DNA of 64,000 nt, taken from NCBI RefSeq assembly GCF_024171955.1, contig NZ_JAMTCS010000005.1:186001-250000 (forward strand). Reading direction: 5' to 3'. Numbering within the stretch: the first letter of the stretch is position 1; the number at the start of each line of letters is the position of its first letter. The DNA comes from Promicromonospora thailandica. Lineage in GTDB: Bacteria > Actinomycetota > Actinomycetes > Actinomycetales > Cellulomonadaceae. A program made the translations under genes and the position numbers. Positions 1-7,728 of the stretch are shown here, piece by piece. Under the pieces are notes generated by a model. The model was given only the letters and a program-made list of their open reading frames with translations, ran no database searches and had not been told where the DNA came from.

Positions 1-714
1 GTACACGCCGGTGTACGCGCCGCACTCGTCGTAGGCCGCGCACTCCTCGGTGACGGCGAAGTCGAAGCCGAGGTCACGCCCCTGCGTGGTCGCCTCCGCG
101 GCGTTCTTCTGCCCGATGGCCAGGCCCTCCTGGTGCGCCAGGCCGATGTACGCGGCCGCGAGCGCCAGCGCGTCCTCCTGCTCGATCAGGCCGGTGGCCG
201 GGTCGGTGAACCGCGTCCAGGTGTCGAGGTTGTCGATCTCGACCGCGGCGAAGCCCGCGTCGGCGCAGCCCGTGACGACCTGCCCGAGGATGCCGACGAT
301 GCGGTCCCGCTTGTCCTCGGTGGAGGGGTCCAGCACGTACTCGTCGGGCCAGTCGGGGTCGATCACCAGGTTGCCCGCGGCGTCGTGCAGCAGCAGGTCC
401 TCGTTGCCGTCGAGCCACAGGTCGGCCTCGCCGGGCTGGGTCTGGAAGCCGTTGACGTAGCAGATGTTGTAGGCGCCGGCGGCGGGCTGGGCGGTGGCGT
501 CCCGCGCGACGACGTCGAGCCCGCCGGCGAGGTCGTAGGCGGCGCCGAGCTGGTAGTCGAACCGGCCGCTGGTGGGCGGGAGCGTCACCTCCGCGGCGGC
601 GACGGACGCGGTGCCCGGGTCGGCCGGGTCGCCCCCGTCCGGGGTGGCGCCCGGTGCGGCCTGACAGGCCGTGAGCGTGAGGACGGCGAGCGCGGCGAGG
701 ATCAGGTGCGGCAT
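1..714 (-). CDS. GH114-like endo-alpha-1,4-polygalactosaminidase-type lipoprotein (partial)
   Basis: Reading from ATG at 714 toward position 1 gives 238 residues with no stop, so the 3' end lies outside the window. The N-terminus (MPHLILAALAVLTLTACQ) is a short lipoprotein signal peptide with lipobox LTAC and a Cys near residue 17. The body contains FDYQLGAAYD, YNICYVNGFQTQPGE, LVIDPDWPDEYVLD, FAAVEIDNLDTW and GLAIGQKNAAE. This is the pattern of the TIM-barrel GH114 family: conserved Asp in ID-N-D and a second acidic region near the end, here VTEECAAYDECGAY. Expected role is extracellular hydrolysis of a galactosamine-containing polysaccharide, with the protein anchored to the membrane outer face. 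The family call rests on motif memory. The exact substrate is inferred from the family only. Confidence 0.8.
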   Translation of the reverse strand, partial: MPHLILAALAVLTLTACQAAPGATPDGGDPADPGTASVAAAEVTLPPTSGRFDYQLGAAYDLAGGLDVVARDATAQPAAGAYNICYVNGFQTQPGEADLWLDGNEDLLLHDAAGNLVIDPDWPDEYVLDPSTEDKRDRIVGILGQVVTGCADAGFAAVEIDNLDTWTRFTDPATGLIEQEDALALAAAYIGLAHQEGLAIGQKNAAEATTQGRDLGFDFAVTEECAAYDECGAYTGVY

Positions 715-767
715 CCGCCGATGGTAGAGGCGGCGGCCCGGCGCCGGCCGGGCACGCCGCCAACTGC

Positions 768-1439
768 TCATTCGGACTGAGCGCTCGCGTCGGGTGCCGT
801 CGCGACGGCCTCGGCGATCGGGGTCGCGCCGTTGCCGAACGCGATGGTCCGGCGCACGGTGCGGTCGTCCGCCAGCACGGCGGCGGCGACGGCCGCGACG
901 TCGGCGCGCGAGACGCGGCCCTCGCCGGGGTCCGCCACCTCGATCAGCCCGGTGGGTTCCTCCAGCGTGAGGGGGCCGGGCTGCAGGATGGTCCAGTCGA
1001 GCCCGGAGGCGCGCAGGTGCTCGTCGGCCGCGGCCTTGGCCTCCGCGTAGGCGAAGAACGAGTTGTCCTCGGGGACGCCGTGGTCGGTGCGGGCGCCGAG
1101 GTAGGACACCATGACGTAGCGCGCGACGCCCGCCGACCCGGCGGCGTCCATGGACCGGGTCGCGGCGTCCCGGTCGACGGCGTAGGTGCGGGCCGGGTTG
1201 CCCCCGCCCGCGCCGGCCGACCACACGACGGCGTCGTACCCCTGCACGACGTCGGCGAGCCCGGCGGTGTCGAGCTGCTCGACGTCGGCGACCAGCGGGA
1301 CGGCGCCCGTGGCGGCCACCTCGTCCTGGTGGTCGGGGTTGCGGATCACGCTCGTGACGACGTCACCCCGCTCGACGAGCAGTGGGGCCAGCCGGAGGGC
1401 GACCTTGCCGTGGCCACCGAAGATCAGAACGCGGGACAT
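768..1439 (-). CDS. NAD(P)-binding SDR-type oxidoreductase (NmrA/YwnB-like)
   Basis: This is a 223-residue atypical short-chain dehydrogenase. The ATG at 1439 is preceded by GGAAGGA at a suitable distance, and the protein begins MSRVLIFGGHGKVALRLAP, a Rossmann GxxGxxx nucleotide-binding loop at residues 7-13. Later features are VVWSAGAG, a Ser-Tyr region (MVSYLGART) and DWTILQPGPL, as seen in the NmrA/SDR_a5 group of NAD(P)-dependent epimerase-like proteins. It is a soluble cytoplasmic protein and the substrate is not predictable. A long reading frame upstream of 1439 is only an artefact of the high GC content. Confidence 0.88.
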   Translation of the reverse strand: MSRVLIFGGHGKVALRLAPLLVERGDVVTSVIRNPDHQDEVAATGAVPLVADVEQLDTAGLADVVQGYDAVVWSAGAGGGNPARTYAVDRDAATRSMDAAGSAGVARYVMVSYLGARTDHGVPEDNSFFAYAEAKAAADEHLRASGLDWTILQPGPLTLEEPTGLIEVADPGEGRVSRADVAAVAAAVLADDRTVRRTIAFGNGATPIAEAVATAPDASAQSE

Positions 1440-1586
1440 GGAGCTTCCTTCCGTCAGGGACGGCTCCAGGCTATGCCGGACCGCCGCGCTCACCACCGCA
1501 TATCCGCTCTTACCAGGCGAGTCGCACCGGGGCGTGGGTAGCGTGGCGCGCACCGCGCAAGCCGTCGTGAGGAAGGTACGGACCCG

Positions 1587-2654
1587 ATGACCGACCACGC
1601 CCTGCCCGACGCCGAGACCGTGCAGGCCGCACTCACCTCGCACCCGGGCCCGTGGGGGCCCGGCGTCCGGGTGCTCTCGGTGCGCGACCTGTCGTCCGGG
1701 CTGGGTCAGGCGGTGGTGCTGCGGGTGAGCCTGACCGCGCCGGGACGTGGCGCGTCGCTGTGGATCGTCAAGATCCCGGGCTGGGGTCGCCAGACCCTGC
1801 TCGACTCGCGCGACAGCGGCCTCGACGCCCGGGAGGGCCGGTTCGTCGGCAGCGTGCTGCCCGGCCTGCTCCCCCGCGGCCTGACGACGCCGCCCGACGC
1901 CACCGTGCTCCGGCACCACGGCCGGCCCTGGATCGTGATGCGCGACGTGGGTGCCGTGCTGCAGCAGACCTGGACGCCCGAGGCCGCCCTGGTGGCGGCG
2001 CGACGCACGGCGCTGCTGTACGTTCCGGGCGCGTCGCGGCCCGGCCTGCTCGACGCGCCCTGGCTGGAGCGCGAGGGCTACGCGGCCTACGCCCACCACG
2101 TCGACGCCGGGCACGAGAACCTGGACGCCCTGGGCCACGACCCGCTGCTGCGCACGCTGTTCACGGCCGACCAGGTCACCGCCCTGCACGCCTGCCTCGA
2201 CGCGGCCGAGTCGCTGGCGGCCCGCGCCAAGGGGCTGCCCGTCACGCTGGTGCACGGCGACCTGACGCCCCGCAACGCCGGCCTGGACCGCGGCGGCGAC
2301 CTCGTGCTCATCGACTGGGAGCACGTGGGCGTGGGCCCCGTCGGGTTCGACCTGGGCACGTTCGTCTCCCTCTACCGGGCCTTCGGCGGCCTGGGCGAGC
2401 TCGACGAGCCCGCGCTGCTCGAGGCGTACGGCAGCGCCCTGAGCGACCTGGCGGGGACCGACCTGCGCGCCGCGGCGGCGCTGGGCTTCGCCTCCGCCCA
2501 CCTGACCTGGGGCCTGCACCTGCGGCTCGGCCCGGGTCTGACGGCGTTGCGGCAGGGCCTCTACCGCGACGCGCCGCCCGCGCAGCGGGCCGTGCAGCTC
2601 CACGACATCCGCTCGGGGTGCCTGCGCGCGCTGTCGTGGGCGGCAGCGGGCTGA
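1587..2654 (+). CDS. Phosphotransferase family protein (APH/choline-kinase fold)
   Basis: This 355-residue protein has the aminoglycoside phosphotransferase/protein-kinase-like fold. The C-terminal lobe carries VTLVHGDLTPRNAGLD (catalytic-loop Asp, the family HGDLxxxN motif) near residue 222 and LVLIDWEHVGVGPVGFDLG (the IDWE metal-binding Asp) about 20 residues later. The N-lobe WIVKIPGW supplies the likely ATP-contacting Lys. It probably phosphorylates a small alcohol or aminoglycoside-like compound. Start ATG 1587 follows GAGGAAGG. It is transcribed divergently from the SDR gene and convergently with the HxlR gene. Resistance function cannot be claimed from the family alone. Confidence 0.85.
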   Translation: MTDHALPDAETVQAALTSHPGPWGPGVRVLSVRDLSSGLGQAVVLRVSLTAPGRGASLWIVKIPGWGRQTLLDSRDSGLDAREGRFVGSVLPGLLPRGLTTPPDATVLRHHGRPWIVMRDVGAVLQQTWTPEAALVAARRTALLYVPGASRPGLLDAPWLEREGYAAYAHHVDAGHENLDALGHDPLLRTLFTADQVTALHACLDAAESLAARAKGLPVTLVHGDLTPRNAGLDRGGDLVLIDWEHVGVGPVGFDLGTFVSLYRAFGGLGELDEPALLEAYGSALSDLAGTDLRAAAALGFASAHLTWGLHLRLGPGLTALRQGLYRDAPPAQRAVQLHDIRSGCLRALSWAAAG

Positions 2655-2661
2655 GCCCGGC

Positions 2662-3036
2662 TCACTCGGCGGCGTCGAACCGCTCGCGCGCCCGCTCGAC
2701 GTCGGCCATGTTGTCGGCGCTCCAGACGTACAGGGCGTCGATCAGGTCCTGGATGGTGCGGCCGAGCCGCGAGATGCGGTACTCGACGGCAACCGGGCGT
2801 GAGCTCAGGACCACCCGGTCGACCATCCCGTTGCGCTCCAGCCGGCGCAGCGTGGTGGTGAGCGACTTCTGCGTGACCACGGGGACGGCCCGGCGCAGCT
2901 CGTTGAAGCGCAGCGGCCGCTCGCACAGCTCGTCGAGCACGCGGAGCGACCACTTGTCGAGCACCTGGTCGAGCAGCTCGCGATGCTCCGGGGCGACCCG
3001 GAGGAGGGCGTCGTGCGGCGTGGCGGTATCGGTCAT
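2662..3036 (-). CDS. HxlR-family winged-helix transcriptional regulator
   Basis: This 124-residue regulator has the typical HxlR layout: the helix SLRVLDELCERPLRFNELRR, then QKSLTTTLRRLERNGMVDR (recognition helix), then the wing VEYRISRLGRTI. The conserved CP near the N-terminus, seen in redox-sensing HxlR members, is absent; only one Cys (in DELCERP) remains, so simple aldehyde/thiol sensing is unlikely. The gene is divergent from the RidA gene at 3115 with a 78-bp shared promoter region. That region contains a CCAGGT-AC-ACCTGG palindrome which is probably its operator. Confidence 0.9.
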   Translation of the reverse strand: MTDTATPHDALLRVAPEHRELLDQVLDKWSLRVLDELCERPLRFNELRRAVPVVTQKSLTTTLRRLERNGMVDRVVLSSRPVAVEYRISRLGRTIQDLIDALYVWSADNMADVERARERFDAAE

Positions 3037-3069
3037 GACACCTAGTCTCGTTGAAGTGCCCTTCAGATA

Positions 3070-3083
3070 CCAGGTACACCTGG
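3070..3083. promoter_or_regulatory. Palindromic operator candidate between HxlR and RidA genes
   Basis: The 14-bp sequence CCAGGTACACCTGG is a perfect dyad with a 2-bp centre. It lies inside a GATACC...GGATACC repeat in the divergent intergenic region 3037-3114. Its position suits HxlR binding that controls both genes. There is no direct proof. Confidence 0.5.
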
Positions 3084-3114
3084 GATACCTGAATCACACA
3101 CGAAGGGATTCGTC

Positions 3115-3525
3115 ATGGCCGTCCGGCTGCTCACCCCCGAGGGCATGTTCCAGCCCGTCCCGTACCACCACGTCTCGGTCGCGACCGGCAGCCGCCACGT
3201 GCACGTCGCGGGCCAGATCAACCGCGACGCCGAGGCCAACCGCCTCGCGCCGGGCGACCTGGCCGGGCAGGTGTCCCTGGCCCTGCGCAACACGGCCCGT
3301 GGGCTGGCCGGCGCGGGGGCGACCTTCGCCGACGTCGTGCGGCTACGGTTCTTCGTCACCCACTGGGACCCGGCGAACATGGACCAGTTCCTGGCCGGCA
3401 TCGAGAACGTGCGCGAGGAGCTCGGCCTCCCGGACCCGCTCCCGCCGCTGTCGGCGATCGGCGTCGACTACCTCTTCGAGCCGGACGTGCTGGTCGAGGT
3501 CGAGGCCTACGCCGTCCTGGACTGA
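3115..3525 (+). CDS. RidA/YjgF/Rid-family protein
   Basis: The 136-residue protein matches the RidA fold: HVHVAGQINRDAEAN in the strand-turn region, GDLAGQVSLALRNTARGLAGAGATFADVVRLRFFVT in the helix-strand region, and a C-terminal DVLVEVEAYAVLD. Rid proteins hydrolyse reactive enamines/imines or bind small metabolites as trimers. The Arg that binds the carboxylate in RidA proper (near residue 105) is not clearly conserved here, so it is likely one of the other Rid subgroups. It is divergent from the HxlR regulator and probably controlled by it. Confidence 0.87.
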   Translation: MAVRLLTPEGMFQPVPYHHVSVATGSRHVHVAGQINRDAEANRLAPGDLAGQVSLALRNTARGLAGAGATFADVVRLRFFVTHWDPANMDQFLAGIENVREELGLPDPLPPLSAIGVDYLFEPDVLVEVEAYAVLD

Positions 3526-3566
3526 CCCCCGGCGCCCGCCGTCGCCTCGCTCACCCGCCCCCTCCC

Positions 3567-3628
3567 CTTCGAGACCGAGGTTGCTTCGCTTTCAGGGGCT
3601 CGAAAGCGAAGCAACCTCGGTCTCGAAG
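3567..3628. repeat. Perfect 27-bp inverted repeat between convergent genes
   Basis: Left arm 3567-3593 and right arm 3602-3628 are exact reverse complements (27/27), separated by the 8-nt loop AGGGGCTC. The arm starts CTTCGAGACCGAGG. It sits between the RidA gene (+) and the thioredoxin-like gene (-), so a bidirectional terminator is possible, but there is no T-tract. The stem is much longer than usual. It resembles in design the inverted repeats at 30668, 32732 and 38668. Confidence 0.85.
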
Positions 3629-3706
3629 AGGATTCGGGCGGACGACGACGGCCGGCCCCGCGTCGAGCGACGACGGCCCGCGGGACGCCGCCCGCGGGAC
3701 GTCGTG

Positions 3707-3982
3707 TCAGGCGTCCAGGGCACGGCCCGCGGCCGCGAGCACCTGCGGGACCGTCGGCGCCCCCGCGGCCCGGAAGACCTCCGCACCGTCGGCGCCCCGG
3801 ACGAGCACCGTCGGCGTGGACCGGATGTCGAGCGACTCGGCCAGGTGGGCCTCGTGGACGACGTCGTGCTCGACCATCGTCGCGCCCGGGATGAGCCGTA
3901 CCGCCTCCGTCACCGCGGCGCGCGCATGGTGGCACGGGCCGCAGAAGGCCGAGGTGAAGATCTCGAACTGCACAGCGGACAT
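3707..3982 (-). CDS. Thioredoxin-like small redox protein (CGPC)
   Basis: This 91-residue single-domain protein has the active site TSAFCGPCHHARA at residues 10-22 (CGPC, as in thioredoxin) and the cis-Pro motif RSTPTVLVRG near residue 55. It is shorter than thioredoxin (about 105) and glutaredoxin-like in size. It is likely a cytoplasmic disulfide reductant. It is divergent from the DsbA-family operon at 4052 and shares its 69-bp promoter region, so the two units may form a thiol-redox cluster. Confidence 0.85.
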   Translation of the reverse strand: MSAVQFEIFTSAFCGPCHHARAAVTEAVRLIPGATMVEHDVVHEAHLAESLDIRSTPTVLVRGADGAEVFRAAGAPTVPQVLAAAGRALDA

Positions 3983-4014
3983 CGGTCCATCCCGTCGACT
4001 GGTCCCGCGTCATC

Positions 4015-4043
4015 TTGACGCCCTGTTCAAGTTATCCTACGGT
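4015..4043 (+). promoter_or_regulatory. Promoter of the DsbA-family operon, likely leaderless
   Basis: A -35 TTGACG (4015-4020), a 17-bp spacer and a -10 TACGGT (4038-4043) can be read. The expected start site falls at about 4050, next to the ATG at 4052, so the first mRNA would have almost no leader. A CTTGA-N8-TCAAG dyad (4014-4031) overlaps the -35 and spacer and is a candidate operator for the TetR encoded at 4929. Confidence 0.55.
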
Positions 4044-4051
4044 TCTTGACC

Positions 4052-4228
4052 ATGACGTCAAGTAACGCCCCGGCGCCCGTCGAGGCCCCGGCCGAGCGGC
4101 CGCACGCGGCCGACGCCGCGAACCTCCCCGCCGGCCCGTTCCCGCAGGCCACCCAGCGGGCCCCGTTCCAGCTCCTGTCCGCCGACGGCTCGTTCGGCGT
4201 CTGCGACGTCGACGGGGTGTGCGACTGA
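4052..4228 (+). CDS. 58-residue peptide with C-terminal twin-Cys motif, coupled to DsbA-family gene
   Basis: A short Ala/Pro-rich ORF begins at ATG 4052 (an in-frame TTG at 4046 is the alternative). It ends in ADGSFGVCDVDGVCD, with two Cys six residues apart in the last eight positions. Its stop codon TGA (4226-4228) shares a base with the ATG of the DsbA-family gene (4228), so the two are translationally coupled. No known domain is recognised. The acidic CD-x4-CD tail next to a thiol oxidoreductase suggests a substrate, regulator or metal/peptide ligand of it. A modified-peptide precursor is a weaker alternative. The reading frame and coupling are seen; the function is inferred. Confidence 0.6.
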   Translation: MTSSNAPAPVEAPAERPHAADAANLPAGPFPQATQRAPFQLLSADGSFGVCDVDGVCD

Positions 4229-4932
4229 TGCCCGGCGAGGCGTTCGGGTCGCCCGCGGGCCGGCTCGTCGTGGACGTCTGGAGCGACGTCGTCTGCCCGT
4301 TCTGCTATATGGGCGACACCCTGCTGAACCAGGCGCTGGAGCAGTTCGCGCACGCGTCCGGCGTCGAGGTGCGGTACCACAGCTTCCTGCTCATGCCGGA
4401 CGTGGCCGAGGGCGCCGAGCCCGTGAACCCGTCCGACTACCTGGCCGCCAAGCACGGCATCCCGCGCGAGCAGGCCGCGGCCATGAACGACCAGGTCACG
4501 GAGCGCGCCAGCCGGCTCGGGCTGGAGTACCACCTGGACCGCGCGCAGACCGTGAGCACGCGCACCCCGCACCAGCTCAGCCACTTCGCCGCCGCGCACG
4601 GCAAGCAGCGCGAGATGATCCAGCGGCTGTTCCAGGCCTACTTCACCGAGGGTCTGGTGCTCTCCGACCACGAGGTCCTGGCCGACCTGGCCGCCGAGGT
4701 GGGCCTCGACCGGGAGGCGGCGCTGGCCGCGCTCGCGTCGGGCGAGTTCGCCGGCGCCGTGGAGGCCGACCTCGACCAGGCCCGGCAGTACGGGATCAAC
4801 GGGGTGCCGTTCTTCGTGTTCGGGGGCAGGTACGCCGTCTCGGGCGCGCAGCCGCTCGAGCTGTTCCGGCAGGCGCTGGAGACGAGCTGGAACGAGACCG
4901 TGGACGCGGCGCCCGCCGGAGCGGGCCGGTGA
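4228..4932 (+). CDS. DsbA-family oxidoreductase (FrnE-like)
   Basis: The 234-residue protein belongs to the DsbA/2-hydroxychromene isomerase thioredoxin superfamily. DVWSDVVCPFCYMGDTLL carries the CPFC active site at about residues 22-25, with an inserted helical domain (YLAAKHGIPREQAAAMND...RTPHQLSHFAAAHG) and the cis-Pro motif YGINGVPFFVFGGRYAVSGAQ near residue 188. This is the FrnE/YwbO-type cytoplasmic dithiol oxidoreductase layout. There is no signal peptide. ATG 4228 is chosen because it overlaps the upstream stop; a GTG at 4219 is also in frame. The 3' end overlaps the TetR gene by 4 bp, giving a three-gene operon of peptide, oxidoreductase and regulator. Confidence 0.88.
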   Translation: MPGEAFGSPAGRLVVDVWSDVVCPFCYMGDTLLNQALEQFAHASGVEVRYHSFLLMPDVAEGAEPVNPSDYLAAKHGIPREQAAAMNDQVTERASRLGLEYHLDRAQTVSTRTPHQLSHFAAAHGKQREMIQRLFQAYFTEGLVLSDHEVLADLAAEVGLDREAALAALASGEFAGAVEADLDQARQYGINGVPFFVFGGRYAVSGAQPLELFRQALETSWNETVDAAPAGAGR

Positions 4933-5504
4933 CCACGGAGTCCCCGCGGCTCCGGGCCGACGCGCGGCGCAACGTCGAGGGCATCCGCGCGGCGGCCCTC
5001 GACGTCTTCCGCACGCAGGGCCTGAACTGCCCGCTGGACGAGGTCGCCCGCGCGGCCGGCGTCAGCAAGGGCACCATCTACCACCGGTTCGGCGGCCGGC
5101 AGGGGCTCATCGACGCGGTCGTCGAGGACCTGGTGGCCGAACGGATCCGGGGCATCATCGCCGCGGCCACCGAGGTGCCCGACCCCGTCGAGCGGTTCGA
5201 GACGTACCTGCGCCAGATCTGGCTGCTCCAGTACGACGAGCCCGCCGCCAACGACGTGCTGCTGCGCGCCCTGCCCGGCTCCGCGCCGGTGGCTGCGCTG
5301 TGCGAGCACGCCAGCACCATGGCGGCCGGGTTCCTCGCCGAGGCCCAGGCCGCGGGCGGGATCCGCGAGGACCTCACGCCCGACGACGTCTACCTGCTCA
5401 TCTGGGAGCGCGGCATCATCGCGCGGGCCTGCGACCAGCAGCCGCGCGAGGGCTACCGCCGCCGCCTCGAGTTCACGCTGCGCGGCCTGCGCACCACGAC
5501 GTAG
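4929..5504 (+). CDS. TetR-family transcriptional regulator
   Basis: This 191-residue regulator has an N-terminal HTH (CPLDEVARAAGVSKGTIYHRFGGRQGLIDAV) and a helical ligand domain of the TetR_C_7-like type. The GTG start lies inside the stop region of the DsbA-family gene (GTGA overlap), so it is cotranscribed and is probably the local regulator of the thiol operon. The CTTGA-N8-TCAAG dyad at 4014 is the obvious target to test. Confidence 0.9.
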   Translation: MTTESPRLRADARRNVEGIRAAALDVFRTQGLNCPLDEVARAAGVSKGTIYHRFGGRQGLIDAVVEDLVAERIRGIIAAATEVPDPVERFETYLRQIWLLQYDEPAANDVLLRALPGSAPVAALCEHASTMAAGFLAEAQAAGGIREDLTPDDVYLLIWERGIIARACDQQPREGYRRRLEFTLRGLRTTT

Positions 5505-5519
5505 CGGGAGACCCGGCAC

Positions 5520-6479
5520 TCACGCCGCCGAACCCTCCGGCCGCCCCCGAAACGTCACGCGGTACCCGCGCGGCGTCACCCCGGTCGCCCGGCGGAAGAG
5601 CTCGCGGAACGTGCTCGGGCTCGGGAACCCGACCTGGCGCGCGATCCGCTCCACGCCGTAGTCGGTGGTCTCCAGCAGCTCCTGCGCGTGCCGGATGCGC
5701 ACGCCGGTGAGCCACTGCATGGGACTCTGCCCGGTCTCCTCGTGGAACCGCCGGTTCAGGGTGCGCACGCTCGTGCGCGCGGCCGCGGCGACGTCGGCGA
5801 GCGCCAGGTCGGCGTGCGCGTTCTCCTCGATCCAGCGCAGCACGGGTTCGAGGGTCGCGGTGCGCAGCGTGGGCGGGTTGCGCAGGATGAACTGCGCCTG
5901 CCCGCCGTCGCGGTGCAGCGGGGTCACGGACAGCCGTGCGGCGTCGGCGGCGACGGCGACGCCGTGGTCGCGGCGCACGAGGTGCAGGCACAGGTCGAGG
6001 CCCGCCGCCGCCCCGGCGGACGTGAGCACCTGACCGTTGTCGATGTAGAGCGACTCGGGGTCCACGTCGACGGCGGGGTACTGCGCGGCCAGCGCGTCGG
6101 CCGCGAGCCAGTGGGTGGTCGCGCGCAGCCCGTCGAGCAGCCCGGCCTGCGCGAGCGTGAAGGCGCCGACGCAGATGGACGCGAGCCGGGTGCCGTCCGC
6201 GGCGGCGGCCCGGAGCGCCGCGAGCGCGGGTTCGGGCACCGGCTCCTGAGGGCGTTCCCGCCCGGGGACGACGACGGTGTCCGCGCGCGCCAGCCCCTCC
6301 AGGCCCACGTCGGTGCCGATCCGGATCGGCCCCGCGTCGACCACGGGCTCGGTGCCGCACACGATCACCTGGTAGGCGGGGCGCCCGTCGGGCAGCCGGG
6401 CCCGGCCGAACACCTCCACGGGCGTGGCCAGATCGAAGATGATCGTGTCGGGCAGAGCGAGGACGGCGACGGTGTGCAC
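5520..6479 (-). CDS. GlxA-family regulator (DJ-1/PfpI domain plus AraC HTH)
   Basis: From GTG 6479 this is 319 residues, the usual length for GlxA-family regulators. The N-terminal DJ-1/PfpI domain (VAVLALPDTIIFDLATPVEV, then DTVVVPGRE and a nucleophile-elbow-like SICVGAFTLAQAG with Cys) is followed by two AraC helix-turn-helix motifs (LALADVAAAARTSVRTLNRR and YGVERIARQVGFPSPSTFRE). An in-frame ATG at 6524 would add 15 residues that look non-homologous. It is divergent from the PfpI-like gene at 6635 and probably regulates it. Confidence 0.88.
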   Translation of the reverse strand: MHTVAVLALPDTIIFDLATPVEVFGRARLPDGRPAYQVIVCGTEPVVDAGPIRIGTDVGLEGLARADTVVVPGRERPQEPVPEPALAALRAAAADGTRLASICVGAFTLAQAGLLDGLRATTHWLAADALAAQYPAVDVDPESLYIDNGQVLTSAGAAAGLDLCLHLVRRDHGVAVAADAARLSVTPLHRDGGQAQFILRNPPTLRTATLEPVLRWIEENAHADLALADVAAAARTSVRTLNRRFHEETGQSPMQWLTGVRIRHAQELLETTDYGVERIARQVGFPSPSTFRELFRRATGVTPRGYRVTFRGRPEGSAA

Positions 6480-6634
6480 GGTCCCACGATAACTGCCTCG
6501 ACCGGACGCAGGAGCCTTGGCCATATCTCGTCGGTTTATGGCACACGGGCCAGTGGCCCCGCCCGACGCGGCCCGCGCAGCATGAGGGCGGACGCGGCAC
6601 CCGCGTCCGTCACCGCACCGAAGGAGCACCACCC

Positions 6635-7294
6635 ATGACCGTGTCCGCCCAGGTCGTCCTCTTCGACGGCTTCGACCCCCTGGACGTGATCGGGATCTAC
6701 GAGGTCCTGACCGCCGGGGGCATGGTCGGCGGGGAGATCCGCCCCTGGCTCGTGTCCGCCGAGGGCCCGCGCACCGTCCCGTCCGGCACCCCCGGCATCG
6801 GGCTCACGGCGGAGGCCGTGCTCGATCCGGAGCGGCCCGGCTACGTCGTCGTGCCCGGCGCGGTCGGCCCGGTCGAGAGCGCCCCGGACGACGACACCCC
6901 GACAATCCCGGTGCTGCTGGCGCGTTTCGCGCAGTCGGCGGCGATGCCGCTGGTGCGGCGGGCCATGGAGAACCCGGAGGTCACCGTCGCCACGGTGTGC
7001 GGCGGCTCGGTCGCGCTCGCGCTCGCGGGGCTGCTGGAGGGCCGCACGGCGGTCACGAACTCCATGGGCAACGACCTGCTCGAGGCCACGGGCGTGCGCG
7101 TGGTCGACGCGCGCGTCGTGGACGACGGCGACCTGCTCTCGGCGGGCGGCGTCACCTCGGGCCTGGACCTGGGCCTCTACGTGCTGGAACGCGAGGCCGG
7201 CCCCCGTATCGCACGGTCCGTCGAGGCGATCTTCGAGTTCGAGCGCCGCGGCACCGTCTGGGCCGACCGCGGCCGCGTCCCCCAGCCCCTCTGA
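6635..7294 (+). CDS. DJ-1/PfpI family protein
   Basis: This 219-residue protein is preceded by a strong AAGGAG. It starts VSAQVVLFDGFDPLDVIGIYEVL, the standard opening of the DJ-1/PfpI fold, and has the elbow TVATVCGGSVALALAGLLEG with the conserved Cys near residue 122 and SAGGVTSGLDLGLYVLE at the C-terminus. It is most similar in layout to isonitrile hydratase/ThiJ-like members. It is cytoplasmic with unknown substrate. Its genomic partner is the divergent GlxA-type regulator. Confidence 0.88.
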   Translation: MTVSAQVVLFDGFDPLDVIGIYEVLTAGGMVGGEIRPWLVSAEGPRTVPSGTPGIGLTAEAVLDPERPGYVVVPGAVGPVESAPDDDTPTIPVLLARFAQSAAMPLVRRAMENPEVTVATVCGGSVALALAGLLEGRTAVTNSMGNDLLEATGVRVVDARVVDDGDLLSAGGVTSGLDLGLYVLEREAGPRIARSVEAIFEFERRGTVWADRGRVPQPL

Positions 7295-7326
7295 GCGCGG
7301 ACACCGAGCGCGGAACAGGACCACGC

Positions 7327-7644
7327 ATGAGCACCGTCACCGGAACCTGGGACGTCCGCATCGCGACGCCCGTCGGCGTCATCGACGCCCGCTACACCTT
7401 CGCGGACCAGGACGGCGTGCTGACCGGCACCGCCGAGGGCCAGGGCGAGAGCGGCACCCTGGAGCACGTCACCGCCACGCCCGCCGACGACGGCGAACGG
7501 GTCACCTGGGCGCAGCGCGTCACCCGGCCGCTGCGCCTCAACCTGACGTTCGACGTGGTCGTCACGGGCGACACCCTCGCCGGCACCTCGCGGGCGGGGC
7601 GGCTCCCGGCGAGCACCGTCTCGGGCAGCAGGCACCGCCCCTGA
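7327..7644 (+). CDS. Small beta-rich hypothetical protein
   Basis: This 105-residue protein starts at ATG 7327, 32 bp after the PfpI-like gene and probably in the same transcript. The sequence pattern (TGTWDVRIATPVGVIDARYTF, then DGVLTGTAEGQGESGTLEHV) suggests a small beta-barrel or sandwich of the kind found in actinobacterial DUFs, binding or sequestering a ligand. No catalytic motif is visible and the family is not recognised with certainty. Confidence 0.75.
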   Translation: MSTVTGTWDVRIATPVGVIDARYTFADQDGVLTGTAEGQGESGTLEHVTATPADDGERVTWAQRVTRPLRLNLTFDVVVTGDTLAGTSRAGRLPASTVSGSRHRP

Positions 7645-7693
7645 CCTGAACGCCACGGTCCGGCCGTCGGCCGGTGGTCGCGACAGCGCAGCC

Positions 7694-7724
7694 CGGCGCG
7701 GGGAGGAAGATCCTCCCCGCGCCG
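7694..7724. terminator. Strong hairpin terminator between convergent genes
   Basis: Two perfect 14-nt arms (CGGCGCGGGGAGGA at 7694-7707 and its complement at 7711-7724) are separated by a 3-nt loop AGA. It lies between the end of the 7327 gene (+) and the stop of the TspO-like gene (-). As is common in high-GC actinobacteria, there is no long T-tract. Confidence 0.7.
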
Positions 7725-7728
7725 CGGG

